DNA from: Capra hircus
Lineage: Eukaryota; Chordata; Mammalia; Artiodactyla; Bovidae
Length of the DNA: 64,000 nt
Reading direction: 5' to 3'
Assembly: GCF_001704415.2 (NCBI RefSeq)
Contig: NC_030821.1
Span: 35,571,210-35,635,209, forward strand
A program made the position numbers and the translations under genes. The notes beneath the pieces are model-generated. The model saw only the letters and a program-made list of their open reading frames with translations, was not told where the DNA came from and did not search any database. Of the stretch, positions 37,635 to 48,919 are shown in pieces. Each line of letters begins with the position of its first letter. Positions within the stretch are counted from its first letter, which is position 1.

Positions 37635-37957
37635 GGAGATCCAACCAGTCCATTCTGAAGGAGATCAACCCTGGGATTTCTTTGGAGGGAATGATGCTGA
37701 AGCTGAAACTCTAGTACTCTGGCCACCTCATGTGAAGAGTTGACTCATTGGAAAAGACTCTGATGATAGGAGGGATTGGGGGCAGGAGGAGAAGGGGACG
37801 ACCAAGGATGGGATGGCTGGATGGTATCACGGACTCGATGGACATGAGTCTGAGTGAACTCCGGGAGATGGTGATGGACAGGGAGGCCTGGCATGCTGCA
37901 ATTCATGGGGTCGCAAAGAGTCGGACACGACTGAGCAACTGGACTGAACTGAACTGA
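37602..37957 (+). mobile_element. BovB 3' fragment starting with an inverted copy of its flank
   Basis: The insertion lies between 11-bp direct repeats ATATACAGCAC at 37591-37601 and 37958-37968. Its first about 33 bp are the reverse complement of the left flank (37556-37588); BovB sequence starts at about 37633 ('aaggagatccaaccagtcca') and ends in 'gactgaactgaactga'. It lies in EXT1 intron 9, antisense to the gene. Confidence 0.93.
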
Positions 37958-37986
37958 ATATACAGCACATATTGCTGAAAAGTAAT

Positions 37987-38190
37987 GGTGCTAGTGGTAA
38001 AGAACCCACCTGCCAGTGCAGATGAGACACAGGTTAGATCCCTGGGTCAGGAAAATTCCCTGGAGAAGAAAATGGCAACCCACTCTAGTATTCTTGCCTA
38101 CAGAGAGTCCCATGGACAAAGAAGCCTGGTGGGCAACAGTCCATAGAGTAGCAAAGAGTTGAACACAACTGAAGTGATTTAGCACGCACA
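37987..38190 (+). repeat. Bov-tA SINE (plus)
   Basis: Head 'gtggtaaagaacccacctgc', body 'gaaaatggcaacccactcta' and tail 'acacaactgaagtgatttag'. Confidence 0.9.
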
Positions 38191-38549
38191 CATGCATATA
38201 TAGCACAGACTTCGAGGAAAAATCACTTGACCGAATCAGATTCACCAAGTGGTGGCAGCAGGAAGAAAGGGGTGGAATCTTGCAATCAAGCTTCAGTCAC
38301 CCCAAATGCTTATACCTTGTGCATTTCCAATTCCATCCCCGAGATGACAGGATTCTCTATTTTTTTTTTTTTTAACTAAAAAAGACTAGGGTGAGATTGG
38401 TATGTTCACCTTACCAAGGAGTCAGGATTTCAAGAATGACTCAGTCAGGAACATTAGCCTTCTACACTCACGAATTTGGCCATCTTACCTGAGTCCCCTG
38501 GCTTTAAAGACCAGATCCAGGCAAACAGCTCCAAAATGTTTATTTCCAT
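38191..38549. other. EXT1 intron 9, unassigned
   Basis: Nothing recognised except an oligo-T run near 38359-38371. Confidence 0.5.
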
Positions 38550-39690
38550 CCCTGACCTTTTTCAAACACTCTCTTCAATGTCCTCACATGCCCAAGACTG
38601 AACTCCTCTATTTTCCCTAATACCTGTTTCATCTACACTCTTCCCCACCTCTACTGATGGCTTACTCTATCCTTTTAGTTCTTCAGGTCAAAAAACCTGA
38701 GTCATCAAACTCTATATCCTGTCTGTCAGTACATGATGCTGGAGCATCTTCAAAATACACCCACAATCTGGTCACTACTTCCCACCTCTGCTCCTCACTT
38801 CGTAATCCAGGCTCCACCATCTCTTATCTAGATAAGGTCAGTCACCCTCTAATAGGCTTCCCTGCACTTCCCCTGGTCCCCTTGTACTCTGTCGTCATCA
38901 CAGCCTTCACAGTGGATGCCTAAAGCATAAGACAGACTGCTCTCCTCACACCCCTCCACTGGCTCCCATGTTACCTAGAAGAGAGTCAAGTCCTCATAAT
39001 GGACAGTAGGGTCTGGCATCTGGCCTCCCATGATCTCTCTCACTCACTTGCCCCTCACTCTACTCGGGTCACACGGATCTTCTGGACATTCCTCCAGCAT
39101 CCTGCCTCAGGGCATCTATTCCAGCTGCTCCCTACACCAGAGCACCCTTCCAACAGGTATTCTCCTGCCTAACTTCCTTTCCTCCTCTCAAGTCTCCTCT
39201 CAAATCTCACCCGCTTAAGGAGGATCACCCTACAGCCTCCAACCAGCCCCTTTTCCACCTTTGGTACTCCTCATCCTTTATGCCTGAGAAGGCAATGGCA
39301 CCCCACTCCAGTACTCTTGCCTGGAAAATCCCGTGGACAGAGGAACCTGGTAGGCTGCAGTCCATGGGGTCGCTAAGAGTCAGACAACTTCACTTTTACT
39401 TTTCACTTTCATGCATTGGAAAAGGAAATGGCAACCCACTCCAGTGTTCTTGCCTGGAGAATCCCAGGGACGGGGGAGCCTGTGGGCTGCTGTCTATGGG
39501 GTCGCACAGAGTCATACACGACTGAAGCGACTTAGCAGCAGCAGCATCCTTTATGCTGCTCCGGTTGACTTTTTGCTATATAACTTATGTCCTAACATAT
39601 TATAGAATTACTGGGTATACTGTGTCTCCCCTTGCTAGATTCAAGACCTGTGTCTTTTTTCTATTTTATTCAGTAGTAAATCCCAAGCAC
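38550..39690 (+). repeat. L2 LINE 3' end, split by a Bov-A2 SINE
   Basis: It has the L2 order: 'tcctcacttcgtaatccagg', 'ccctccactggctcccatgt', 'tctggcatctggcctcccat', 'ctgcctcagggcatctattc'. It resumes after the SINE at 39557. It is in intron 9, antisense to EXT1. Confidence 0.8.
39284..39544 (+). repeat. Bov-A2 dimeric SINE with 12-bp TSD
   Basis: Two Bov-A monomers stand head to tail (about 39284-39410 and 39418-39535). Perfect 12-bp repeats CATCCTTTATGC at 39272-39283 and 39545-39556 flank the unit. Confidence 0.94.
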
Positions 39691-39704
39691 CTACCAGTCA
39701 TGTC

Positions 39705-39911
39705 CGACTAGTTGCTCAGTCATATCCAACTCTTTGCAACTCTATGGACTATAGCCGGCCAGGCTCCACTGTCCAGGGGATTCTCTAGGCAAGAATACTG
39801 GAGTGGGTTGCCATGCCCTTTTCCAGGGTATCTTCCTAACCCAGGGATCAAACCTGGGATCTCCTACATTGCAGGTGGATTCTTTACAGTCTGAGCCATC
39901 AGGGAAGCCCA
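39705..39911 (-). repeat. Bov-tA SINE (minus)
   Basis: Reversed element from 'ttgctcagtcatatccaact' to 'gagccatcagggaagccca'. Confidence 0.9.
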
Positions 39912-40230
39912 AGAACAATGCTGGGTGGTACTCCATGAAGTATTTACTTTGTTGGTTCTTCTATAAATTCAGTCCCTCAACACACCCTGAGGATGTCTCC
40001 ACATCTCAGGCTTACTGAAGATGCAAATCTACCATCATTTCTAACGATGCAATAAGCCAAGAGGTTTTACTGGTTTCAAAGACACATGTTAACCACATCA
40101 ACAAAACTCAAACAGGGATGCAGACTAATTTTCACTAAGGTAGGTAACAAGGCTTGGCCCAAGTTCCAACTTTTGCAGCAGCCAGAAAGTCATATAGGGA
40201 ACAGTGCACAATGATGTCCAGGCTCCTCAC
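39912..40230. other. EXT1 intron 9 next to exon 9
   Basis: Unique intronic sequence; no feature besides the exon 9 donor at its right edge. Confidence 0.5.
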
Positions 40231-40391
40231 TTGTGGTAAAGAGCAGCTCCCGTCAACACCATGGAGTAGTCGTTCGTCCACTTGGACGTGTAGCCCCACC
40301 GCTCCTTAGAGTTGTCCCAGAAATGGCTGCGTGCGGGGTACCCCACAATCCTCTCGGGGAAGCTCTGCCACACGGTGAAGGCAAAATCCAC
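40231..40391 (-). CDS. EXT1: EXT1 exon 9 (residues 575-628)
   Basis: 161 nt with a gcag acceptor above 40391 and a GTGAGG donor below 40231. It starts in phase 0 with Val-Asp-Phe-Ala-Phe-Thr-Val-Trp and ends two bases into the Lys628 codon. The aromatic and charged stretch around Ser-His-Phe-Trp-Asp-Asn and Trp-Gly-Tyr-Thr-Ser-Lys-Trp is typical of the GT64 catalytic domain of exostosins. Residue 625 is Leu here; my recollection is that human EXT1 has Ile, a conservative change. The frame is open throughout. Confidence 0.97.
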
Positions 40392-41279
40392 CTGCAGGCA
40401 GAACACAAGCCAAACAAGCAATCAACAGTGTTAACAAATGTCAACAAAACATTACCTTCCCCCTGCTAATTCGTAATGTGAAATCCTGGGACTGTTGGGA
40501 AACATTAATTCCATGTATTCATCAGCAAATTAAACTGACTGCTTGACATTTTGCCCCATAATTATGCACATTTTTAATGTTTTCTGTTAAAGAAACTTCA
40601 GATTAATGTGGAAATGAAAGAAGGAAAAAACCAAAACAAAACACTGGCGATATGTCCTATAGAAATCCAGTCTGTTCGAGCTTAAAAAAAAAAAAAAATC
40701 AGTTGCTTCTCCCACATCCACTGCCCCACAAAGGACATGTGACCATTCATGGGTGGGAGGAACAAACGCATCTGTTTTATAAACAGGAGCAGATTTTCTA
40801 TATACATCTAGCAGATGAATATGTAGCATGTAACATTACCAGCACGCAGCAAAGCCATAGTGACTAAAATCAAGGCATCCACTTAAAAGCCAGAGAAAAG
40901 ATGTTTAAAAAGCACACAAGTTCTAACAGGAATTAGAGCAGGTATCATCAAGAGCAGAAATTCAGGCCTCTCAGGTGTGAAGATGCTCAATGCAAGGGAA
41001 ATTTAGAAACGTACCCACAGTGAAAAATCACAGTGAAAAAGCAGTAAGTGGGGACAAGGCCAAACAAAGCCATGGGATAATTTTAAAGGAAATGCAGTGA
41101 AATGAGTTCCTAGTGTTCAAAATTACCCAAAGCAGGTACTTCTGAACCTGCTACAAATATTTGTAGTTAGCAAATGAACAGTTGGTTTTCAAATGTGTCC
41201 GCTCTTTCTGACTTTCCATGATTATTTGGTGAATAATAAAATAATCCAGAGAAAGTTTTTTTAAAAAAGTAACAGAAAT
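40392..41279. other. EXT1 intron 8 next to exon 9
   Basis: Contains the exon 9 polypyrimidine/AG acceptor at its left edge and otherwise nothing I recognise, except a 15-A run near 40684. Confidence 0.5.
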
Positions 41280-41480
41280 GCTCATAATTGTGTAATGCTT
41301 ATAATACGACAGGTACTTAGATATTTTAACTCATTTAATCCTCACGATAACCCTGAGAAGTAGGTAATTTTATAGTTTCCAGTTTACAGAGGGGGGGGGA
41401 AGCTAAGGATATGGAAGTTCAAGTATTTTTCTGAGTTAGTAAGTGGCAGAGTCAAGATGTGAACTCTAGCCATCTGGCTT
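41280..41480 (-). repeat. MIR SINE (minus)
   Basis: Series 'ctcatttaatcctcacgata', 'ctgagaagtaggtaatttta' and 'agttagtaagtggcagagtc', with an inserted run of nine G. Confidence 0.88.
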
Positions 41481-41714
41481 CAGATTCAGTGTACACCGTT
41501 ATCATAGCCTCACTTTTAGCTCTGTTGCTACAGTGTGGGAAACAATTTATCTTATACAGGTTACACGTCCATCAACAACCTTTTCCCTATAAGTAAAGCA
41601 AATGGAAATTTCATATACTCCAAATATATTTCAAGCCTTGGCATTGTGATGGTGGCTGAGTGATGCTGGCAAGCCCAATTCCTGACCTCCCAGGGGTTTA
41701 AAGGCAGAGAAGAT

Positions 41715-41850
41715 GGGAATTCCCTGGCAGTCCAGTGGTTAAGGTTCTTGTGCTTTCATTGCTGAGGGTGAGGGTTCAATCTCTGGTCGGGGAACTAAGA
41801 TACCACAAGCTACATAGTGCAGCCAAAAAAAAAAAAAAAAAAGAAGAAGA
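41715..41850 (+). repeat. CHR-type tRNA-Glu SINE (plus)
   Basis: 'ttccctggcagtccagtggt' and 'tctctggtcggggaactaag', with an A-rich (AAG) tail. Confidence 0.85.
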
Positions 41851-41857
41851 AGGCAGA

Positions 41858-42310
41858 GCAAATAATTGTTCACAACAGCCCTAAAGTGGAAACAACCCAA
41901 ATGCCATCAACTCATGAATAAATATGCCAAATATGGTATATCCACTTGGTGGAATATTACTCAGCGCTAAAGAGGAATGCAATGCTGATGCGTGCCACAT
42001 GGATGGACCTTGCAAACATTATGCTGAGTGCGAGAAGCCACATACAAAGGCCCCATATTGTGCGGTTCCATTTACATCAAGGGTCCAGGGAAAGCAAATC
42101 CCCAGAGACAGAAAACAGATTGGTGGCGCCAGCGGAGAGGGAGTGATGGATTGATGGCCACGGGGTGTCCCTTTTATAATGAAAATGTTTCAGGATGAGG
42201 TGGAGGTAATAAGTGTATAACACTGGGAAGGTACTAAATACCACTTGAAGATGGTTGATTTTATGCTTTGTGAATTTTACCCCGATTACAAGACAAAGCG
42301 AATACGCCTA
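41858..42310 (+). repeat. Older L1 ORF2/3' UTR fragment (plus)
   Basis: It contains 'gaatattactcagcgctaaa', 'atggatggaccttgcaaaca' and a decayed 3' UTR ('tgtataacactgggaaggta'). Confidence 0.8.
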
Positions 42311-42662
42311 AAGATGAGTATTTCCCAAGCTTTCACCATATTCATTACCATTGTCGCTTCTTTCGCCACATTCCCATCATAATATACATTTAATGACTTA
42401 GCTAATATTTTTCTTTAAACTGCCTATATTTCTTTTTTGTTTCTTTGTTTTTAAGCACCATTCTAGGTAAACAGGTCAGTGAAATCCTAGGTTTAGGAAA
42501 CACCGGTCTGAGTGATCTGCAAGGGTCCTTTTTTCTCGGAATTCTTGGGACTTAGTTAGAAGATACAATTTTTGTAAACAGCCATGAATTTAAAACTTTA
42601 TGAAGAATTTAGTCTGGTGCCGTAACTCAAGATACAAACACCTTAACAATACAGCTTGTGAG
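42311..42662. other. EXT1 intron 8, unassigned
   Basis: No recognisable feature. Confidence 0.5.
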
Positions 42663-42882
42663 TGCATGCTCAGTAGCTTCAGTCATGTCTGACTCTCTGC
42701 AACCCTATCTGTGGTTGGTAGCCTACCAGGCTCCTCTGTCCGTGGGTTCTCCAGGCAAGAACACTGGAGTGGGTTGCCATGCCCTCCTCCAGGGAATCTT
42801 CCCGACCCAGAGATTGAACCTGTGTCTCTGCGTCTTCTGCATTGCAGGCAGCTTTTTACCACTGAATCACCGGGGAAGCCAC
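42663..42882 (-). repeat. Bov-tA SINE (minus)
   Basis: Reversed element from 'cagtagcttcagtcatgtct' to 'gaatcaccggggaagccac'. Confidence 0.9.
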
Positions 42883-44216
42883 GGAGGTTCAGCAAGGGGT
42901 TGGGATATACATTAAGAAAGTATGGTGGGGTGAGGGGTACCCTGTCCATACAGCAGGTGGGTGGACAGTATTTGTCAGAAAATAGGAAGCAGGTTGTGAA
43001 AACCTGAGCACTGTCCCTGGCATTCACGACTAATGGTGCCAACTGGTGGGACAGTGCATTATGAGGTCCATTGGCAAAGAAACAGCCCGACTATCAGCAC
43101 TCTTTGGGGTTTTCCATTATCCTTTGAAAGGGAGACGCAGACACTGGCAACTACTATAGAACCCGATGGGGTGTTTTCATCACATGAATTCCTTCCTGTC
43201 TCAAAGCCGTTTCAAGTCATTTCAAAGCAACTCAAAAGTAAATTCCGATAAAACTATGATGCTTGTGATAGTTCTCTTTTCAGGCTGCTCATTAGCACAT
43301 CAAAGGAGGCAAAGGTCAGCTTATGGCCTCTTCTCTTAAAAACCAACATCTGTTTTCTTTTGAGAGTTTGCAGCAATCCAGATAAATGTAAATAACTAGA
43401 AAACCAACTCTGTCTAATACCCTTTATAGGACGCTATTTAAAAATCTATCCTTAATACCACAGAGAGGCATTTAAACAAGCTAAGGATCCTTAGAGAGGA
43501 AATAAAACGAACCAACATCTATTCACCTAAAAGAGAAAACAGAAATCTTTGTCCTCCACCATGCTGGGCAATACAACTGTGCTACTGATCAGTCACAAAG
43601 TAAACTAGAGGGCCAGCCTCTTAAATTTACATCTCGTATTCAAGCCAAGCTGACTTCTCATTGCTCCACTTACAACACATGTTCTTCCTGGCGTGCGCTG
43701 AGAGGCTGGAACTGCTGTTCTTTGAAAAGATATCAACCAGCATGTGGATCCATCACAGCAGCTGGAAGTTATTTCACCATGGGACAGGGGGAAACAAATC
43801 CTAGTGTGAGATCTATGGCCTCGTGCCCAGGGGAGGACATGAGGCGAATTGATACTTCTGGTCCTGGGGTAACGATTTAGGTGTGTGCTGTGGTCTTGAC
43901 TATCCGTTCCGCCATGACAGTGTGCCGCCTTTCCTCTGTCCACTTGCCAAGGTCCACTCTCCATCATTCTTGCCACGCCCTATGCCTGAGACAATGGGAC
44001 TCTATGGACTGCACAGCATGGGCTTCCTTGCTGGCTGCTTGGGTTAGGTCAATGGTAGTCGTTGGCAGGAAAATTAGGCAGTATTTCTCCCCTGCTCTCC
44101 CTGCAAGCCCTGGCTTTGGCACCAGACTCCTGGTGCCACATCCCTCCACGATCATAGTTCTTACAGGACGACAGCCTGTTCTCCATTCCTCCTTTCAGGG
44201 ACTGCTGTTGTTTTTG
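42883..44216. other. EXT1 intron 8, unassigned
   Basis: About 1.3 kb without repeats that I recognise; short open frames on both strands look random. Confidence 0.5.
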
Positions 44217-44418
44217 TTTAGTTGCTAAGTCATGTTCAACTCGTTTGCAATCCTGTGAACTCTAGTCCTCCAGGCTCCCTTGTCCATGGGATCTTCCAGG
44301 CAAGAATACTGGAGTGGGTAGCCACTTCTTACTCCAGGAGACCTTCCTGACCCAGGGATTGAACCCACGTCTCCTGCGTTGGCAGGTGGATTCTTTACCA
44401 CTGTGCCACCAGGGAAGT
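44217..44418 (-). repeat. Bov-tA SINE (minus)
   Basis: Reversed element from 'gtttagttgctaagtcatgt' to 'gtgccaccagggaagtagt'. It is the nearest minus-strand Bov-tA on the 3' side of exon 8. Confidence 0.9.
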
Positions 44419-44629
44419 AGTTCTCAGGGACTCTGGAAACACTATTCCCTTCCTTCTCTCCTTCAGGCATAGTAGTGGGAGCTATTTCCTGCCCTCACCA
44501 CTCCCCAGCTGCCTCTCCATCAGCGCCTATGGGGTCCTTTAACTCCATACCATAGTCATCCTCTGTCCCTTTGTTTGAATCACTTGATTTGAATTCTGTT
44601 TGCTGCCAGGACTCTGCCGGCTCTAGGCA

Positions 44630-44705
44630 GGATCTGTGTAATCAAAGTACCTGGCACAGGGACCAGAACAAAGCCAGCCCTCCATAAATACTTGTTGAAT
44701 GAATG
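44630..44705 (+). repeat. MIR/L2 3' scrap
   Basis: 'agtacctggcacagggacca' followed by 'ataaatacttgttgaatgaa', the common 3' end motif of these old repeats. Confidence 0.55.
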
Positions 44706-46020
44706 TGCACTGGGGGTGCCAGCTTCCTTTGCAGGAAGCAGCAGAAAAATGCAAGCTGGAGTGTCCCGTTCCCTGCATTCCATCGCTGTCATTCCCTTTG
44801 AACACGAAGCATCTTTTCCCCCTGATCTCCCCGCGGCCCACCCCGCCCCATCTTTCTCTTGCAGCCTCACACGTGACACAGTTGGCTGTGTGTTCACACT
44901 TTAATCCTTGAAGCACGCATCTCCCCAACTCATTCACCAAGTATTTACAGGGCTTGCGCTGCATAGAAAGGATCTGACCCAGGGCTTGAGTCCCAGGGGG
45001 GTGATTTTGGTTGCCCTTCCACAGAACATCTGCTCGACTCCATTGGATGGAAACTGGGAAACATCCATGGAATCTGAAGAGCAGCAGAAACCAACAGCCC
45101 AGGTAAACATGAGTCTTGGGTATGGGGGCAGCAGGCCGTTAGAATCAGACTGGCGCACAGGAAAATGTCTGCTGCTAACTGTTGAAGTTTTCATTAAGAA
45201 GATACTATATGAACAAAATTATTCCTATGAATAAAAAGGAATAAAAGAAGGGGAAGGGGGTGAGTAGCTAAGTCTCCATGCTTTTCAGCAGCTACCTACC
45301 CTGAATGATGTATTTCCGACCTGCTACACTTTTGTGTAAATGTCTTTGGTCTCTCTTCAGTTTTAAGTGAGGTTTCAGAGATCAATACTCATTCGAGTTG
45401 TAAAAATTGGTTTTCTATCATATCTATCTTTCACCTTCTCTCTCTCCCCCTCACACGTGGCTCTGTGCAATCTTATTTTTGGCACAAATACGTGAACATC
45501 TGAAAAGGCAGGGATCTCCATCTCAGCCTTCAAGTGAAACTGTTTGCTCTTGCGTGGGTAAAAGAAAACGCACATTTCCAACCAAGCCAGAAAAGCTGCC
45601 TTTAGAACCCAGAAATAGTGTTCTCCAACAGAGGCCACACACGCCCGCATGGCAGTAGGAGGATCGCGAAAGATGGGGGCTCTGGATCGTGTGGTTTCAA
45701 GAAAATACCAAACAGCTGCCCCCGCCAGCCTCCTTTGGGTCCCTCTGCACACCTGCCCACACCTGCGCCGTTTAAAAACAAATCCAAAAACAGGAAGGCA
45801 GACAGGAGGGTGAGGTGAGGCACAGCCTGGCAAGTGAGGAGCCAATTAGCAGAGGAAACAAGGAGAAAAGGCCGTCATGGGGGTTGATTCAAACCCACTC
45901 TGCAGGAAGTTCTGAAAAATGTTTGGGCTTGGCCAAGGCAAGGGCAGAGGAGGTGCTAGCACCCAGGGGTTTGAGGTGACTGCCTGTAGGGCCCGCCACA
46001 CCTCCTGAGAGGCTGCTTAC
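44706..46020. other. EXT1 intron 8 next to exon 8
   Basis: About 1.3 kb of unique sequence. A 156-codon minus frame at 45375-45845 has no recognisable domain; I do not call it a gene. Confidence 0.5.
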
Positions 46021-46110
46021 CTCCGTGGTTGAAAGCACAGTGTCCTCGTCAAGGCTGAGCACAGCGTCTGTGATGATGTTGTCATAGGGCAGGAAACGGC
46101 TGCTCATCAC
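46021..46110 (-). CDS. EXT1: EXT1 exon 8 with the Asp-Glu-Asp motif (residues 545-574)
   Basis: 90 nt, exactly 30 codons, phase 0 at both ends, with acceptor cag above 46110 and donor GTAAGC below 46021. It runs from Val-Met-Ser-Ser-Arg-Phe to Ser-Thr-Thr-Glu. It carries Leu-Asp-Glu-Asp (Asp565 and Asp567), the DxD-type motif that binds the divalent metal and UDP-sugar in GT64 enzymes. Because the exon is symmetric, skipping it would keep the frame and remove the motif. Intron 7 upstream of it contains a 1.8-kb BovB on the opposite strand. Confidence 0.97.
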
Positions 46111-46284
46111 CTGGGAGGTGGAGGTGGGGGAGGGGGACAGGCAGGAGGGAAGGAATCAGGAAAAGAGATATAAATGGAGAGTCTTGTTTTGGGGAGAATT
46201 TCCCCCCGCATCCTCACCTTCAGAAAGGATGCTCAACCACCATGTCATCCCTCAACATAAAAGCCTTCCATTTCCCATCAGTGC

Positions 46285-46560
46285 AGATTCACTGGTTCCA
46301 CCATTACTGGGCACCTACTGTGTACAGACACCTTGTCAGTCAAAGGGAGGCCAGAGGTAAGTAAGATACACCCTCTGTCTTGGAGGAGTTCACAGTCTGC
46401 AGGGAGACCAAGATGTGGATCATCAGTCTTGGCCTGCTATGAGAAATCCCAGGAAATCAGAAGATGCAGTAACCAGCTGCTTGGAAAAACAACGAAGACC
46501 TTGGAGAAGTGACCCTGATAGCCAGGAATCCACCGAGTGTAAACAGAAATGAGGGCTCAG
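46285..46560 (-). repeat. L2/MIR-like remnant (minus)
   Basis: 'ttactgggcacctactgtgt' and 'ggaggagttcacagtctgca' are reversed L2/MIR phrases; the rest is too diverged to place. Confidence 0.5.
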
Positions 46561-47119
46561 TAGAGGCAAAGGCAGAGAGTGGAGAGCCGGCGCTCTGAGG
46601 CCAGGAATGAGCGGATGGGGGGAGCAGTGATTTCAAGCATGGGACACACACCACTTGATGGCTGCCAGGTCATTTTAGGAGGTGCAGAGACAAATTTTAA
46701 AAATTTTCTAGTCTTCGTTTTAGCTCAGAGAAGCAAAAATATGTACACATATATATTAATAGCTACAGCAATAAGGAGGAGTAGTAGAGTTACTCAAAGA
46801 TAATTTCATTAAATTGAAAAGTAAGCTGATTTAAAGAAAAATATTAAATAAACAATAGAACAATGTGGTCTATGTATTAAGGAAAACTGTAAAGCTAGTA
46901 TATGAATAAGATTTGGGGAGCTCCAGGATAAGGCATGGCGAGGTGAGTATATGTGTGTTTCTACATGCGTATGTGTGTGCCTGTGTGTGTGGTGAGGATC
47001 TGGGGGATCAGTTGGAAGACTGAGACCAAAGAGACTACCCTACGACAATTACAGCTCATGCCTCTGTGCTAAGGTTTCCACTGAATAACTAATGAGCATG
47101 ATGATATAAGAAAAACCAA
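46561..47119. other. EXT1 intron 7, unassigned
   Basis: Nothing recognised apart from an imperfect TG/ATGCG tract at 46946-46991. Confidence 0.5.
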
Positions 47120-47240
47120 CATTTTTTAAACATTTACTATGTGCTGAGGAATGTTCCAAGTTCTTCTTATTTCATCTTTATAACAACCCCATTGTATACA
47201 TAAGAAAACTAAGGTACAGAAAGGTGAGTCTTGCTCACAA
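47120..47240 (-). repeat. MIR SINE (minus)
   Basis: 'catttactatgtgctgagga', 'tttataacaaccccattgta' and 'aagaaaactaaggtacagaa'. Confidence 0.8.
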
Positions 47241-47267
47241 CATTCTATCCAGCCATCGCAATCCTAG

Positions 47268-47454
47268 GTAGCGGTCCCCAACATTTCTGGCACCCAGGAC
47301 ATTTTCATGGAAGATAGCTTTTCCACAAGCCAGTGGGTGGTTGGTGGTGGTGGTAGTGGGGATGATTCAAGCACAATTCCATTTACTACTATGATTACAT
47401 CTGCTCCACCTCAGATCACCTGGCATTAGATCCTGGGGGTTGGGGACCTCCTGT
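47268..47454. repeat. hAT-like DNA transposon remnant
   Basis: Inverted ends GGTCCCCAAC (from 47273) and GTTGGGGACC (to 47448) enclose about 170 bp, including 'gatgattcaagcacaattcc' and 'ctccacctcagatcacctgg', an old non-autonomous hAT-type element. A TGG-rich stretch lies inside. Confidence 0.6.
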
Positions 47455-48629
47455 AGCACACTTCAGTCGCTACACTCTACCTGTCTTGGGGTTGAAAGGA
47501 CCTCAGCAGTGAACACGGACCACACATGGTGATCTCACATTCACCACTCCTCTGAAAGGCTTATTAACTGTTATGTCATCCTCTCCCAGTTCATATTTGG
47601 AGACAGAGAAAGAAGACACTTGCCATCAACTTTCAAGGCATGAAGGCCAGGGAAGGAAGCAGTTAGGTGCTGGAGGCAAAGGGAAAAGGGAGCACTTAGT
47701 CTGGCTGCCAAGGGTGAGCGCTCCACAAATCTGAGAATGCCTTCACCCACCCGCCCCTCCCAAAGAAGCCCAAGCTATATTTACATCCAGAAGCGAGCTC
47801 ATCCACAAGCCTCATCTCAGAGTCGGTTTATACGTCTGTGAAGCTATTGGCGGGCTTAGGACATTAAAGGATGGAAAATGTCCACCAGAACCCACCTCTA
47901 GGAGCTCAAGGGACATATCTACAGCATAAATGGCTCCAGGCTCTGCTCCCACACATCTGTCAACTGGGTCAAGTGTTTGTTTCTCCCCTTCCCTCAGGCT
48001 TTCAAAATAAAATAAAATACGAAAGCAATCAGCAACCCCCTATGCACAGGGCTCAGAAATCTCAGCCTGAAGCAATTCTCCTGACACTGTTTCCTTGTCC
48101 ATTGACTAACTCAGAAGCCATTAGTTGCCAGCTCAGTGATGCCCTGACCTTTCCCTTGTTAAGCCTACAGGGGAAGAGCAGCAAAGACAAGGCCTATAAA
48201 TTCAAAACAGAATTTCCCAGCCAAAGCAGCCAACACATCAATTTCAAATTCAAGGCTAGACGTGGAAATTTAAAATGGGGAATGAGGAGGACGTATGACT
48301 TCCTTCCCCTGTTATGGGCCCAGCCACTGGGTTTCAAAGAATCCATTTCTTTTTTTTGAACCTGCTTCATTAACTAAGCTTAAGCGCCCATAAGCCAGCC
48401 ACTTCCAAATTCTAGTGTAGAAACTAGAGGCTCTTTCTCAAATACCTGGAGTTCCAAAAGCTCCACGAACTAGCATGAAAGGAAGTGTACTTACAAAGTC
48501 AATCCAGAGTAAGCTGGGTTTCCCTTGTTAACTTGCTTAAGAAATATTTAGCTTCCATAAAAGTCCAAGCCCTTCTAAATGAACCTACATGACTAGGAAA
48601 TGACAAAGGCTCAAGAAGTTCCCTGTCAG
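47455..48629. other. EXT1 intron 7, unassigned
   Basis: About 1.2 kb of repeat-poor sequence. The 162-codon plus frame at 47871-48359 has no recognised homology and lies antisense in the intron. Confidence 0.5.
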
Positions 48630-48870
48630 GACTTCCCAGGTGGTTCAGTAGTTAAGAACTTGCCTGCCAATGCAGCGGACGCAGGTTGGATCCCTGGTTG
48701 GGAAACCAAGATCCCACATGCCGTGGGGCAACTAAGCCTGTGTGCCCCAACTACCTAACCCACGTGCCACAATTAGAGAGAAGCCTGTACACTGCAGCGA
48801 AAGATCCCACATGCCCCAACTAAGACCTGATGCGGCTAAACAAATAAATAAATATATATTTTTTAAAGTT
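48630..48870 (+). repeat. CHR-2 type tRNA-Glu SINE, long form (plus)
   Basis: Full series: 'aggacttcccaggtggttca', 'ggggcaactaagcctgtgtg', 'tagagagaagcctgtacact' and a (AAAT)n tail. Confidence 0.88.
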
Positions 48871-48919
48871 CCCTGTCCAGTGGGGAAGCTAAGAAATGTA
48901 AGTAATTATACAAAGCACA

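Noticed and set aside
45375..45845. 156-codon minus-strand open frame near exon 8
   Set aside because: No splice-compatible link to EXT1 frames and no known EXT1 exon here; treated as chance.
47871..48359. 162-codon plus-strand open frame in EXT1 intron 7
   Set aside because: It is antisense within an intron, with no homology that I recognise and no sign of exon structure.
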